Origin: a virus
DNA length: 46,661 bases
Virus record (IMG/VR): IMGVR_UViG_3300030106_005763
Location: 1-46,661 of that record
Strand: one strand, 5' to 3'
Notes under the pieces: model-generated
Told to the model about the DNA's origin: nothing
The model's input: only the letters and a program-made list of their open reading frames with translations
Database searches by the model: none
In this document: one piece after another, positions 18,329-27,059 of the stretch
Position numbering within the stretch: position 1 is the first letter of the stretch
How the letters are laid out: each line of letters opens with the position of its first letter
Program-made: the position numbers and the translations under genes

Positions 18329-18406
18329 ATGAGACCTCTATACTATGCTATATGGGTCTCAATAGCCCTCGGACTTCTCTGTATCTATAGTATTGGTAAT
18401 TCCTAA
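18329..18406 (+). CDS. Possible 25-aa membrane microprotein
   Basis: ATG 18329 opens a 25-codon frame that is almost entirely one hydrophobic helix (MRPLYYAIWVSIALGLLCIY). There is no clear Shine-Dalgarno; translation could be coupled to the gene ending 5 bases upstream. The same DNA holds a 7-base inverted repeat (TGAGACC 18330-18336, GGTCTCA 18355-18361), so it may instead be part of the convergent transcript boundary. It overlaps the end of the minus-strand operon by 4 bases. Confidence 0.4.
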   Translation: MRPLYYAIWVSIALGLLCIYSIGNS

Positions 18407-18630
18407 GTATTATCTTTAGGTACAAATGGCATCATCATAGTCTCAATACAATGCATATCATAATAAAATTGAGTATGTCCTTTTTTTACAGCAAAATCTT
18501 CAACCCAAGGTCCTCTTTGTTCTTTTTGTGATAAACACATCTCTTCAGTGTAATAAAGTTCTGCCATGTGTCTTATACTAATTAGATCTGGCGATGTAAA
18601 AAATATTACTAACAGCCATACTTTAATCAT
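18403..18630 (-). CDS. Small exported or membrane-anchored hypothetical protein
   Basis: 75 aa, ATGA overlap with the exonuclease gene; it is the last gene of the replication operon. The N-terminus (MIKVWLLVIFFTSPDLIS) looks like a signal sequence or anchor. The rest contains two Cys (one in EEMCLSQKEQRGPW, one in DMHCIETMMM) that could form a disulfide in the periplasm. Not recognised by function; similar short exported proteins occur near the ends of phage replication modules (recalled). Confidence 0.5.
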   Translation of the reverse strand: MIKVWLLVIFFTSPDLISIRHMAELYYTEEMCLSQKEQRGPWVEDFAVKKGHTQFYYDMHCIETMMMPFVPKDNT

Positions 18631-19286
18631 CTAAGTCCCAATTTACTCCTAAATATATTTATCTTATCAAAATGTTCTGGTTTTACTTCATAGATATCAT
18701 TATCTTTGCAGAATCGTATCGCACTTTTAAAATGATTCCAAGCTTTAATTAATTCTTTTCCTTCTAGTTCAAACTTTTGTACTTCTAAGTTTTGTGCACA
18801 CATCAATACAATTCCTTTTTTTATCTTTGGTCTATTAGGAAAAGTCATGTTATGTGCTAGCACATAAGCAGCTAACTGACACATATATTTCCAACACCAT
18901 TCTCTTCTTTTTGGTTTGTTTGCTTGTTTAAAATCTATCACAACAGGTTGATGATAGTAAATGCCAGCTAAATCCAATCTGCCATGATAGTGATCTCCAA
19001 ACTTTAATCTAGATTCCATGTGCCAACAGTCTTCTAGTTTATGATTTATATATTCATCATAAATTTTTTGTGCCATCTTTCTGCCAAGAATGCCTTCTTC
19101 AGTAAGATCTACACAATCTTTATCATCACCGATCCAATGTTCTAAAAACTTATGCATAGCAGTTCCAATGCTAGCAGATCTTTTACTTATTCTTTCTGCC
19201 TCTTCATGACCTACTCTATCTCGCCACTTCTGTAATGCTTCTGGATTATCTAATACTTGTAATATTTTAGATATAGAAACACTCAC
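18627..19286 (-). CDS. PD-(D/E)XK (Cas4/RecB-like) exonuclease
   Basis: About 219 aa from GTG 19286, which overlaps the polymerase stop as GTGA and has GGGGAG 7 bases upstream; a TTG at 19301 would add 5 residues. Nuclease signatures (numbered from the TTG) are the GTAMHKFLEH helix with H50, GRLDLAG with D110, VIDFKQANKP with D123 and K125, and CQLAAYVLAH with Q142 and Y146. This is the motif order of the Cas4/RecB nuclease clade. It probably resects or processes DNA ends in replication-linked recombination. Coupling directly downstream of polymerase fits. Confidence 0.8.
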   Translation of the reverse strand: MSVSISKILQVLDNPEALQKWRDRVGHEEAERISKRSASIGTAMHKFLEHWIGDDKDCVDLTEEGILGRKMAQKIYDEYINHKLEDCWHMESRLKFGDHYHGRLDLAGIYYHQPVVIDFKQANKPKRREWCWKYMCQLAAYVLAHNMTFPNRPKIKKGIVLMCAQNLEVQKFELEGKELIKAWNHFKSAIRFCKDNDIYEVKPEHFDKINIFRSKLGLR

Positions 19287-21184
19287 ATGGAGTCTCCCCA
19301 ACTATTTCCTAATTCTGCATCAACTTTACTAGGAACATATAATTTACAACAGTTCTCCATAACCTCTACTATTTTCTTTTTTGTTACATCATCAGGAACA
19401 GATACAGCTATCTCATCATGTATTTGTATTAAAGGTAATATGCCCTCATCATATAAATCTACCATAGCTTGTTTGGTTTGATCTGCTGCTGATCCCTGAA
19501 TCAACTTGTTAAAAGCTGTATATGTAAAAGACCTTCTAATTGCAGGGCCATACTCTTCTTCTGCTCTGTGCTTTGGTAAAGGTTGAACGAAAGGTATAAC
19601 TTCTCCTGGTACTCTTTTTTTAAAAGGAGTATCTGGTTCCCATAAATTAAAACGACACTTTCTGTGCATGAGAGTTCTAACAAAACCTTTGTTATCTCCT
19701 CTTCTGCTAGCCTGTTGTGTAGCCATATCTTTTAATTGTTTTATAAAAGGAACACTGGCATGATATTCTTTAAAAAAATGCATAGCTCTGTGCTCAGGTA
19801 TACCTAGCTCTCTGGCTAACTTACCCTGACCCATGCCATAAGCTAATCCTAGATTAATTGTTTTAGCTTTTTTACGCTCTACGCCTGCCATATCAGCCAC
19901 TTTTTGATGAAAATCAGTCATAGGATCCTCAATATAAGCATCTGCTACCTCTCTAGCGCCTGGTAAACCGTGTTTTACAGCAAAATGTGCCATTAATCTT
20001 GGCTCCTGCTGACTATAATCAAATGATCCCCACTTCTCTCCTTTCTCAGGTATAAACAAACTTCTTATTGCAGGACCAATTGTAGGATGTCTAGCAGGTA
20101 TTTGTTGTAAATTAGGATTAGACATACTTAATCTACCCGATACAGTTCCTCCTTTATCTCCTCTTAACTGATGTATCTCTGCATGTATTCTACCATTGTG
20201 AGAATGTTTTAATATTGTATCTATAAATGTGGTTCTTGCTTTGTTGATTTCTCTTGCTTCGACGACCATCTTGGCCAACTCCGAATCATGATTAGATAAG
20301 AACCCTTTATCAAACTTTGGTTGTTTGCTTTTCGCTGTTCTTTCATAAGGTATTTTAAGAGAATCAAAGGCTTTAGCAACACTTGCTGCAGCCCAAATAT
20401 CAACTGCAACGCCCGTATCTTGTAATATTCTATCCAAAATCTTCTTCTCTGTATTTTCAAAATCTTTTTTAATACTTTCTGCTCTATCGAGGTCAACTCT
20501 AACTCCTTTTGATTTCATCTCAAATAAAACTGGAAACAATTTTGATTCCAATTCAAACACTTGTTGAAGCTCATCCTCAACAAGTTGTCTTTTAAATATC
20601 TCCCAAAGTTTTAAAGTTAAGTCTGCATCTTTTTCTGCGTAAGGACCAACGACCATAGCAGGTAATTTATGCATCTCACTTTTTGCATCTGTCCCCCACT
20701 CAGCTGCAGCTTCGTATAGATCTGTTTCGTATTTTTTTTCTTTTAAATAATCTTTAGCTAATTCATTTAAAGAATAACGAAGTCTATTTTCATCTATCAA
20801 AGGTGAAGCTATCATTGTATCAACGATGCCTCCTTTAACTTCCATGCCCCATTGTCTTAGCCAACCAACATCATACATGGCATTATGAAAAACTTTTATA
20901 TTATCTTTATCTAAAATTTTTTTAAAATTTCTTTTAAATATTTTTTCATCTATGTTCGGACCAACTTCATGTCCTACAGGAAAGTAACCTTTCCATCCAT
21001 TAGCAGCTATTGCTACTCCTATAACCTTTCCATTATTTGTAGCCCAACCTGGACCTTTTGTTTTTATTTCTGGATCGTAAGTTTCTAAATCTATTGCAAC
21101 TACGTCCGCCTCGTAAACAAGTTCTGGTATCTCACTAGGAGGTACCCATTCTATATCTGTCAAACTCCACACATCCCTTCGCAC
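19283..21184 (-). CDS. polA: Family A DNA polymerase with 3'-5' exonuclease
   Basis: 633 aa, GTG start 21184 overlapping the upstream gene by 25 bases. Proofreading motifs: Exo I D32/E34 in AIDLETYD, Exo II VFHNAMYDVGW with D105, Exo III Y182 and D186 in YAEKDAD. Polymerase motifs: TVSGRLSMSNPNLQQIP (~347-363), motif A FDYSQQEPR with D389 and E394, motif B RKKAKTINLGLAYG with R437, K441 and Y449, motif C HDE at 589-591. The residue equivalent to E. coli Phe762 is Leu445. There is no 5'-3' exonuclease domain, as usual in phages. It is the replicative polymerase. Confidence 0.95.
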   Translation of the reverse strand: MRRDVWSLTDIEWVPPSEIPELVYEADVVAIDLETYDPEIKTKGPGWATNNGKVIGVAIAANGWKGYFPVGHEVGPNIDEKIFKRNFKKILDKDNIKVFHNAMYDVGWLRQWGMEVKGGIVDTMIASPLIDENRLRYSLNELAKDYLKEKKYETDLYEAAAEWGTDAKSEMHKLPAMVVGPYAEKDADLTLKLWEIFKRQLVEDELQQVFELESKLFPVLFEMKSKGVRVDLDRAESIKKDFENTEKKILDRILQDTGVAVDIWAAASVAKAFDSLKIPYERTAKSKQPKFDKGFLSNHDSELAKMVVEAREINKARTTFIDTILKHSHNGRIHAEIHQLRGDKGGTVSGRLSMSNPNLQQIPARHPTIGPAIRSLFIPEKGEKWGSFDYSQQEPRLMAHFAVKHGLPGAREVADAYIEDPMTDFHQKVADMAGVERKKAKTINLGLAYGMGQGKLARELGIPEHRAMHFFKEYHASVPFIKQLKDMATQQASRRGDNKGFVRTLMHRKCRFNLWEPDTPFKKRVPGEVIPFVQPLPKHRAEEEYGPAIRRSFTYTAFNKLIQGSAADQTKQAMVDLYDEGILPLIQIHDEIAVSVPDDVTKKKIVEVMENCCKLYVPSKVDAELGNSWGDSM

Positions 21185-22035
21185 TCGTCAGCCATATCAC
21201 CAAACAAATCTGGTTGATCTGACCCTTTATCTAAGTCTACTTTATCCAAAGGAACTCTAGACGAATGTATGTAAAGTTCTTTTGCTCTTGATAAACCTAA
21301 AGCAGGACCAGCTGTTCTAACTTTCTTATCAAAGTCTACACACTGTTTCCATTCATCAGGTCTTTCATCTCTCATTTCTTTCCAAAATTTATTGTCATGA
21401 TAAGGACAATACACACACGCACTCTTTGCTGGTTTAGGATATTGTCTTTCTTGCATCCATTTAAAACAATCCATTCTAGTTATTTTTTGTTCTACTAATG
21501 GATAATGAAATCTATAAGATGCTTTCTCAAACGTTTTCATCCTAAATATTTCATCATAAGATATGCCTAAGTATTGATTTACAACCATACCTTTTGGCCA
21601 TCTTTGCCCCTTTTTTAAGCCGTATTCACGCCTTATTCCTTGTTCTATTTGTTCTATTTTGTATGTAGAAGTACATCTACGGTTCGCTATACCTTTCTTA
21701 CCATCTTGACCTACCAAGAAAAAAGGTATTGATGCCCCTCTTTTGTACACACCATTGTCAATATAGTTCTCTACATCTTCTTGTAGATTACCCCAAGTAA
21801 CTCTTATTACAGGAAAGTTTAATTGTGTTTCCAAATAATCCAACCACTTGTATGTGTTTGTTCCTTCGTTTTGTGTGTCAGCAAAAATAGCAAAATCTAT
21901 TTTACCTGAACCTCCTGGTTTAACTTTGAAGTCACCTCTACTAAAAGCAAGTGCCATCATTGATGATTGAACACCAGCTCCTAAACTTATGATGTTTAAA
22001 TCACCAGGATATTTTTCACTTCTTTCAGTTGGCAT
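21160..22035 (-). CDS. PP-loop ATPase / PAPS-reductase-like enzyme with Cys clusters
   Basis: 291 aa; ATG 22035 overlaps the helicase stop by 11 bases. The N-terminal SLGAGVQSSMMAL (residues 17-29) is the pyrophosphate-binding loop of the adenine-nucleotide alpha-hydrolase/PAPS reductase fold, followed by FAIFADTQNEG. Conserved-looking Cys: C121 in RRCTSTYK, C190, the pair C207 and C210 in CVYCPYH, and C285 and C289 near the end, which could hold an Fe-S cluster or zinc. Substrate unknown; sulfur or nucleotide modification of DNA, tRNA or metabolites is possible. It lies between helicase and polymerase genes in one coupled operon. Confidence 0.75.
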   Translation of the reverse strand: MPTERSEKYPGDLNIISLGAGVQSSMMALAFSRGDFKVKPGGSGKIDFAIFADTQNEGTNTYKWLDYLETQLNFPVIRVTWGNLQEDVENYIDNGVYKRGASIPFFLVGQDGKKGIANRRCTSTYKIEQIEQGIRREYGLKKGQRWPKGMVVNQYLGISYDEIFRMKTFEKASYRFHYPLVEQKITRMDCFKWMQERQYPKPAKSACVYCPYHDNKFWKEMRDERPDEWKQCVDFDKKVRTAGPALGLSRAKELYIHSSRVPLDKVDLDKGSDQPDLFGDMADECEGMCGV

Positions 22036-23671
22036 TCCATAACCTATTTTGTCTATAATTTTGTCTTAAAAACATTTCTGAATACTCATAATCGCTTGAT
22101 GATCGAACCAAGAATAAATTTTTCTTTGTTCTTGTAATCCCTGTATAAAAAACTCTTCTCTCATCATCTCCATTCTTCAATAAACTATTGTATGATTTTG
22201 GTGATAGCTCAGATAATAGCACAACATTGTCTGCTTCGCCACCCTTCGATCCATGAATTGTAAGTATTTTTATCTTTGGTATTGCATTTATATCCTGATT
22301 TCTTCTCTCAACCTTTCTAATATAAAGAGATACATCTTCATTTACCTTGTTTAATGCCTCATGCCACAACAAATTTAGTGGTACTCGTAACCCGTGATTG
22401 TCATATAAGTTTTGATAATCAACCATAATATCATCTTCTAATGCTTTATCCCAAGTCTTGTGTCCCTTTTGAATATACTCTGGTCCAGAGGATATATACT
22501 TGTACATGTTCTTTACTCCTCCTAAAGATATTTGTTCTCCTGCCTGTAACTTATGCCATGAATTTATTGCATATAAAACTTTTTCAGAAATAGATTTGTG
22601 TCTACCATATCTACTATATATAATTCCTTCTCTCTTAAAATAATCTTCACACTTTTGTAAAACATGTTTTGTTCTTGCTAAAACATAGTACTCTCCATCT
22701 TTATCAAACGGAACATATTCAATTGAAGGATAATGTAATACGTCTCCCTCCGAACTAGAAGGTTTCCAATCTTTTGGTACTCTATCTTTTATTTTACTTG
22801 AAACAAAATCAGCAACTTCGAATACTCTTTGAGGTACTCTAAATGATTGATTTAAAACTTTTTTCTCTCCTGGTGTTCTTATTAATAGATCAGGTCTTGC
22901 TCCTGCCCATTTAAATATTGCTTGATCATCGTCACCAGCTATGTAAATATACTTTGCCTTCTTAGCTAGAAGGATTACAGCCCACCATTGGAGCATACTT
23001 AAATCTTGAGCCTCATCTATAATGATGACTGGCAATGAGGGAACAGATCCCTCATTGACCAAGTATAACAACATGTCGTTAAAATCGTAGAGTTCATTCT
23101 CTTCTTTATAAGCTAAATAGGTGTCATAGATTCTCTCCAATTCTAATAATCCTCCTTGCACATGCTCAGAGGATCGTTGCCATTGCACATCAATATTCAC
23201 CATGTTATTGCGTGCAAGCTCTATAAGACGCATAAAAGGATTTTTCTGCATACTCTGTCCACTTTCTTCTATCTGTGAATTAGAGTTTAAGAATTCTTTT
23301 ATCTGTAAAAGTTTTCCTAATTGTTTGTAATGTCTATCCTTCATTACACTTTGTGTGCTTAAATTTAATTGTTTAAAAGCCATACTGTGTAACGTCCTAA
23401 ACCATTCAAAATCTTTTTCTTCATATTCAAATTTAGACGTAGCTCTATCAATTGATTCAAGTGCTGCTTTCTTTGTATATGCAAAGTAACCAATCTCACT
23501 TGGACTGTATCCTTCTTCTAAATGTTTTTCTACTATACCAAGTAAAGTATGTGTCTTACCTGTACCTGGTGGTCCAAAAATAGTTGTAGTTTTATTTTCG
23601 AAATAACTTTTAACTTCTTCCTTAGAAGTTTTTTGTATGTCTAATGGAAAACTTTTAAAAAGGCTCGGCAT
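22025..23671 (-). CDS. UvrD/Rep-like superfamily 1 DNA helicase
   Basis: 548 aa. Complete SF1A motif set: I GPPGTGKT (33-40), Ia around YFAYTKKAALES (62-73), II IIDEAQD (217-223), III GDDDQAIFKWAGA (246-258), IV NQSFRVPQR, V TIHGSKGGEADNV, VI YTGITRTKK (~509-517). It is shorter than cellular UvrD (~720 aa), with reduced 1B/2B subdomains. It would translocate on ssDNA and unwind duplex at forks or breaks. The gene overlaps the primase gene by 17 bases. No DnaB-type helicase is seen in the window, so this or the SNF2 protein may be the main unwinding motor (inference). Confidence 0.9.
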   Translation of the reverse strand: MPSLFKSFPLDIQKTSKEEVKSYFENKTTTIFGPPGTGKTHTLLGIVEKHLEEGYSPSEIGYFAYTKKAALESIDRATSKFEYEEKDFEWFRTLHSMAFKQLNLSTQSVMKDRHYKQLGKLLQIKEFLNSNSQIEESGQSMQKNPFMRLIELARNNMVNIDVQWQRSSEHVQGGLLELERIYDTYLAYKEENELYDFNDMLLYLVNEGSVPSLPVIIIDEAQDLSMLQWWAVILLAKKAKYIYIAGDDDQAIFKWAGARPDLLIRTPGEKKVLNQSFRVPQRVFEVADFVSSKIKDRVPKDWKPSSSEGDVLHYPSIEYVPFDKDGEYYVLARTKHVLQKCEDYFKREGIIYSRYGRHKSISEKVLYAINSWHKLQAGEQISLGGVKNMYKYISSGPEYIQKGHKTWDKALEDDIMVDYQNLYDNHGLRVPLNLLWHEALNKVNEDVSLYIRKVERRNQDINAIPKIKILTIHGSKGGEADNVVLLSELSPKSYNSLLKNGDDERRVFYTGITRTKKNLFLVRSSSDYEYSEMFLRQNYRQNRLWNAN

Positions 23672-25157
23672 TGGATACGTTAGGTGTTCTTAATGGTCTG
23701 ACATCTCTTATTATTTCTGGAACGAACCAAAGTCTTTCTGTCTTACCTAATATTTTTATGGAGTCTGATCCTCCTCCCATGTCTCTAATTCTTTGTACTA
23801 TTTGCATGGTTTTCATTTCTGTAAATCTTTTCTTTTTTAAATAATCTTCTAAGTGCACCATCTTAAAAAATGTTTTACCATCCCTGGTATAACATTTGCC
23901 TGTTATTATTTCCTCCATCTCTAATCCTGCTCCCTGCTCAAACAAGAATGTATTGAAGTGTTCATCAAACTTACCAAAGGTTGTAGTATCAAAGTGATCT
24001 TTAGCTGGTATTATCTCTGCATTCTCTAATAGAGTTCTTACTTTTATAGTCCAATCATTAGCTTTCATTGCCATTGGAAGTATGGTTAGATAATCCATAC
24101 AAGCTCTTCTAAACTTTTGTTGATCAAATAATTGTTCTGTTGTTAAGGACATTCTTTTACCATCTACATTTAAAAACCACATAGATTCGTCTGATTCCAA
24201 CTTAGTAAGATCAGAAATGAGAATATCATAATCATCACCAATTCCAAATTTTCTTGCTCTACAAAGGGGCGCATTACAAACTGCACACATTGGCTGATCT
24301 TTACATTTATATTTGTAATCTGTTTTTTCATGTTGCTTGATAGTCTTCTCAACTTGTGCGAAGCCAAGAGGTCTGTCCATATGTTTTGAATTAAATTCAT
24401 TTACTTTATCCTTCCAATTATCCGGATGAGCTTTCTTTGCGTAAACAGCAAATTGATACAATGCATTATCTCTACCTCCCTCTGGTATACCCATATTCAT
24501 AAGTGTTTCTAAACATGGTGGTCCTTCTTCTAATTTTTTCTCATTGTTTCTAACGACCTTAATTTTTCCAATGTTCTTCGGTTCAACCGCTTTCTGTTCC
24601 ACGAGAGTATAGAACTCATCCAAAGTACAGCTGTTGCCATTATCATCCAAAGCGTAACGAAAAGAATCGCTACCATTAAAGTAAGGTAAGTTAAGAAAAT
24701 TGCCGGTATCACCTCTATCAGCACGTATTTCAATTTGCTTAGGAAAGACTTCACAGTCTGCATATCCAAGCTCACCAGCTAGCTCCACCAACTTGTTACG
24801 TAGTTTTTTTGCTTCAACAAAATCTTTGAGAAACAAAAACAAATGAGCTCCACCACTTTTAGATCTGCAGCATACAAGTGGTATCTTGTAGTCATTTAAC
24901 TTTTGAACAATCGCTTTATGATCGAGGGTATACGAATCAACATCAATGCAACCCCAACGACACTTAGAATCATCGCGGATAGGAATAATTCCCAAATTTG
25001 CTTTACCAGATAGATGATTTTGCCAAAGGTCGTCCGTAACGGGGGCTTTAATGATGTATGCTTTACCCTTCTTCTTACCTTTTTCATCTTCATCTTCTTC
25101 CTTGAAGGTTCCATATGCTCTATGTAGTCCTTCAAATATTAATTTAAACTTCTCCAT
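23655..25157 (-). CDS. AEP primase(-polymerase), TOTE-type, with zinc-binding C-terminal region
   Basis: 500 aa. ATG 25157 has a good AAAGGAG. Archaeo-eukaryotic primase signatures: WGCIDVDSY with D72 and D74, CRSKSGGAHLFLF with the SGGAH loop (101-105), EVFPKQIEIR (136-145) and GNFLNLPYF (152-160), close to TOTE-system primases as I know them. Residues ~215-300 look PriCT/zinc-ribbon-like with C285, C291, C294 and C299. The last 190 residues are helical, of unknown role. It would make primers, possibly also extend them. The mRNA leader contains a strong hairpin. Confidence 0.8.
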   Translation of the reverse strand: MEKFKLIFEGLHRAYGTFKEEDEDEKGKKKGKAYIIKAPVTDDLWQNHLSGKANLGIIPIRDDSKCRWGCIDVDSYTLDHKAIVQKLNDYKIPLVCCRSKSGGAHLFLFLKDFVEAKKLRNKLVELAGELGYADCEVFPKQIEIRADRGDTGNFLNLPYFNGSDSFRYALDDNGNSCTLDEFYTLVEQKAVEPKNIGKIKVVRNNEKKLEEGPPCLETLMNMGIPEGGRDNALYQFAVYAKKAHPDNWKDKVNEFNSKHMDRPLGFAQVEKTIKQHEKTDYKYKCKDQPMCAVCNAPLCRARKFGIGDDYDILISDLTKLESDESMWFLNVDGKRMSLTTEQLFDQQKFRRACMDYLTILPMAMKANDWTIKVRTLLENAEIIPAKDHFDTTTFGKFDEHFNTFLFEQGAGLEMEEIITGKCYTRDGKTFFKMVHLEDYLKKKRFTEMKTMQIVQRIRDMGGGSDSIKILGKTERLWFVPEIIRDVRPLRTPNVSNAEPF

Positions 25158-25176
25158 TTTTCTCCTTTAGTATAGT

Positions 25177-25201
25177 GGAGGGTAGAATAAGTCTACCCTC
25201 C
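25177..25201 (-). promoter_or_regulatory. Strong leader hairpin upstream of primase gene
   Basis: Perfect 10-bp inverted repeat GGAGGGTAGA/TCTACCCTCC with a 5-base loop, 8 bases upstream of the primase Shine-Dalgarno (CTAAAGGAGA in minus orientation). There is no U-run, so a terminator is unlikely. A translational control, RNA-stability or processing element is more probable. The hairpin upstream of the operon's first gene (27009-27041) has the same CGGAGGG start and CTAAAGGAGA end. The remaining 25202-25302 leader holds no gene that I can support. Confidence 0.55.
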
Positions 25202-25302
25202 GCATTTGAATGATAGGTTGGCGTCGAAAGGAGGACTTCCCCGCCAGATCCAAACTACCTTACGAGATCAAATGAGCTCCCGATTAATCTCCTGACGGGT
25301 GA

Positions 25303-26091
25303 CTAGAAGTGCTCTTTGCCCTCCGGAGCAGCCAACTTAGCCGGTTCGTCTCCCTCTGGAGCGGCTATGACATCTCCATCACGGAAAGCTAAGGCAAAGC
25401 TTTCACCTGTGTGAAAAATGTCAGTTGATGGCACGACACCTTCTTTGTTAATCGTCCAACCAAAGTATTTATTTTGATTTGACGTTTCTATCTGCGTACC
25501 CAATTGGTAAACGTACGCATACGAAGGCGGGTTAATACTTTTTCCAGCTTTCTTCATCGTAGCTGTCATCATCATGTAATTCCATTGACGAGACTTTTTG
25601 AGCTGTGATGATTTCATTGTTAGAATGCCACGAGACTCTACGTTGTTATCGTCATCCAATATCAACACAATGTGATTTGCCGTTTCTTCGACATAATTAC
25701 CATTGTCCAGATAATATTTATTATCTGTTGGAGATTTTTTGGTTTGACTCATTATGCTTGAGCTAGCTGGATGCACATTGACAGGTGCTTTGTTACCTGT
25801 ACCCTCTGGCGCCCACTCAACGAAAGTTCTTACGAACTCACAAGGCACAACGCGTATACCTTTATCACCATTAACAAGTTCCCTTGATGCGGTGTTGAAG
25901 ATCATGCCAGCTTTTGCATCTGGTAGACTTGCATCGTCCACTTCTGGACTCATTTTTTGTAGTAGTTTGATACGAGGTATCATCACGTCTTTTGTACTGA
26001 CGTTTGATAACCCGTCTCCTTGCCTTGCTTCAGCTAAACTGAAGACATCAGCAAGAGCATTTGATTTTGTAGCTGTTGACGATTTATTCAT
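25303..26091 (-). CDS. Putative ssDNA-binding protein
   Basis: 262 aa, AAAGGAG upstream of ATG 26091. The core (VMIPRIKLLQKMSPEV, IRVVPCEFVRTFVEWAPEG, NHIVLILDDDN, SSQLKKSRQWNYMM) matches a protein common in marine phage replication modules, usually left as hypothetical. Its beta-rich, OB-like body and mildly acidic Pro/Ala tail (PEGDEPAKLAAPEGKEHF) suit an ssDNA-binding protein. It lies upstream of primase and helicase in the same operon. The ssDNA-binding role is inference; a structural comparison with T7 gp2.5 would test it. Confidence 0.5.
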   Translation of the reverse strand: MNKSSTATKSNALADVFSLAEARQGDGLSNVSTKDVMIPRIKLLQKMSPEVDDASLPDAKAGMIFNTASRELVNGDKGIRVVPCEFVRTFVEWAPEGTGNKAPVNVHPASSSIMSQTKKSPTDNKYYLDNGNYVEETANHIVLILDDDNNVESRGILTMKSSQLKKSRQWNYMMMTATMKKAGKSINPPSYAYVYQLGTQIETSNQNKYFGWTINKEGVVPSTDIFHTGESFALAFRDGDVIAAPEGDEPAKLAAPEGKEHF

Positions 26092-26101
26092 TGTTACTCC
26101 T

Positions 26102-26668
26102 TTATGTTTTAATTGTTACGTCATTGGTACGATAGACACCGAACAGTTCTTCTGGAAAAGTTTCTCCCTTTTCCATAGCTGTGCTAATGCTTTCTCTTAC
26201 CCAGGCATCTAATGTATTCCACGGAATACCCTCTTTTTCTGTAGGAACATAACCATTTTCACGAAGCATGCCTTTTAATTGATTTGCCTCGTCGTCTTGT
26301 CCCCTACCGAAACTCAATGAGACTTCATTTTTAATCAAGTCCCCTGCTCCCTGGTTCCTAATATACTCATAAGCTGCATCAACATTTTCTGCTTTGATGT
26401 TTGCTCTAAGTTTTTCTTTCCAGGTAACTGTCGATCCATCCATTAGTTTGAATGAATATAAATTTTTATCTTTAAGTAAGTTTGCTATTCTGTTTTGTAA
26501 TTCTTGTAGTGCTTCTTTTTTTGCTTTGAGTTGTAAGTCAGCTTGTTTGACATCATGTTTCAATGATACCAGGTCCTGACATAGTTTGCCCATCTCTGAT
26601 AGATCATCACTACTAACTCTATCTATTTGATTAGATGAGTCTAAAATTAATTTTTCTATTTCTTTCAT
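26102..26668 (-). CDS. Coiled-coil conserved protein of the replication operon
   Basis: 188 aa. Residues ~25-65 form a Lys/Glu/Leu-rich coiled coil (LVSLKHDVKQADLQLKAKKE). The C-terminus (WNTLDAWVRESISTAMEKG, PEELFGVYRTNDVTIKT) is a motif recurrent in marine phage hypotheticals that neighbour the ssDNA-binding candidate (recalled). A helical partner of the replication complex or a Gam-like DNA-end binder is possible, without proof. Start ATG 26668 follows the previous gene by 9 bases. Confidence 0.5.
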   Translation of the reverse strand: MKEIEKLILDSSNQIDRVSSDDLSEMGKLCQDLVSLKHDVKQADLQLKAKKEALQELQNRIANLLKDKNLYSFKLMDGSTVTWKEKLRANIKAENVDAAYEYIRNQGAGDLIKNEVSLSFGRGQDDEANQLKGMLRENGYVPTEKEGIPWNTLDAWVRESISTAMEKGETFPEELFGVYRTNDVTIKT

Positions 26669-26677
26669 ACATCTCCT

Positions 26678-26980
26678 TTAAACTTTAAACTCTATCGGCA
26701 GGTAGTGTTTACTTTCACGATCCCACTTCAAGACCTTAAACTTTCCGTTATTGTGTTTGCTGGCAATAGCACAACACACTCCTATTATACTCGGGTCGCC
26801 CATCAAAAGCAAGTAATCATCATCACAAAAATCTCTTAATATCTTTTGTGCCTGAAAAACCACGGGCATTGAGGATAAAGCTATCTGATCCTTGAATGGT
26901 ATAACATTCTTTAGATCTCCGTATTCTTTGGCAGATGTTATATCTCTACCTGGTGCTCTTTGTACTACATATACAGTCAT
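26678..26980 (-). CDS. Conserved small marine-phage protein, first gene of replication operon
   Basis: 100 aa, AAGGAG before ATG 26980. The pattern YVVQRAPGRDITSAKEYGDL, DDYLLLMGDPSIIGVCCAIA and FKVLKWDRESKHYLPIEF is familiar from many marine phage genomes, where it has no assigned function. It looks like a compact alpha/beta protein. As the first gene of the minus operon, with a structured leader, it is probably an early product. Confidence 0.6.
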   Translation of the reverse strand: MTVYVVQRAPGRDITSAKEYGDLKNVIPFKDQIALSSMPVVFQAQKILRDFCDDDYLLLMGDPSIIGVCCAIASKHNNGKFKVLKWDRESKHYLPIEFKV

Positions 26981-27008
26981 ATTTCTTTCTTCTCCTTTAG
27001 AGAGGAAA

Positions 27009-27041
27009 GGGAGACAGAGTAATCGTGGTTAAATGTCTCCC
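27009..27041 (-). promoter_or_regulatory. Leader hairpin upstream of replication operon
   Basis: GGGAGACA (27009-27016) and TGTCTCCC (27034-27041) form a perfect 8-bp stem with a 17-base loop, ~8 bases upstream of the Shine-Dalgarno of the first minus-operon gene. In minus orientation it starts CGGAGGGG and ends before CTAAAGGAGA, the same flanks as the hairpin at 25177-25201. A shared control element is inferred. Confidence 0.45.
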
Positions 27042-27059
27042 CTCCGTTTCTTTTGCCTA

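Noticed and set aside
25754-26212. 152-codon plus-strand frame opposite the ssDNA-binding candidate
   Set aside because: Antisense to two supported genes in an operon, with no ribosome-binding site.
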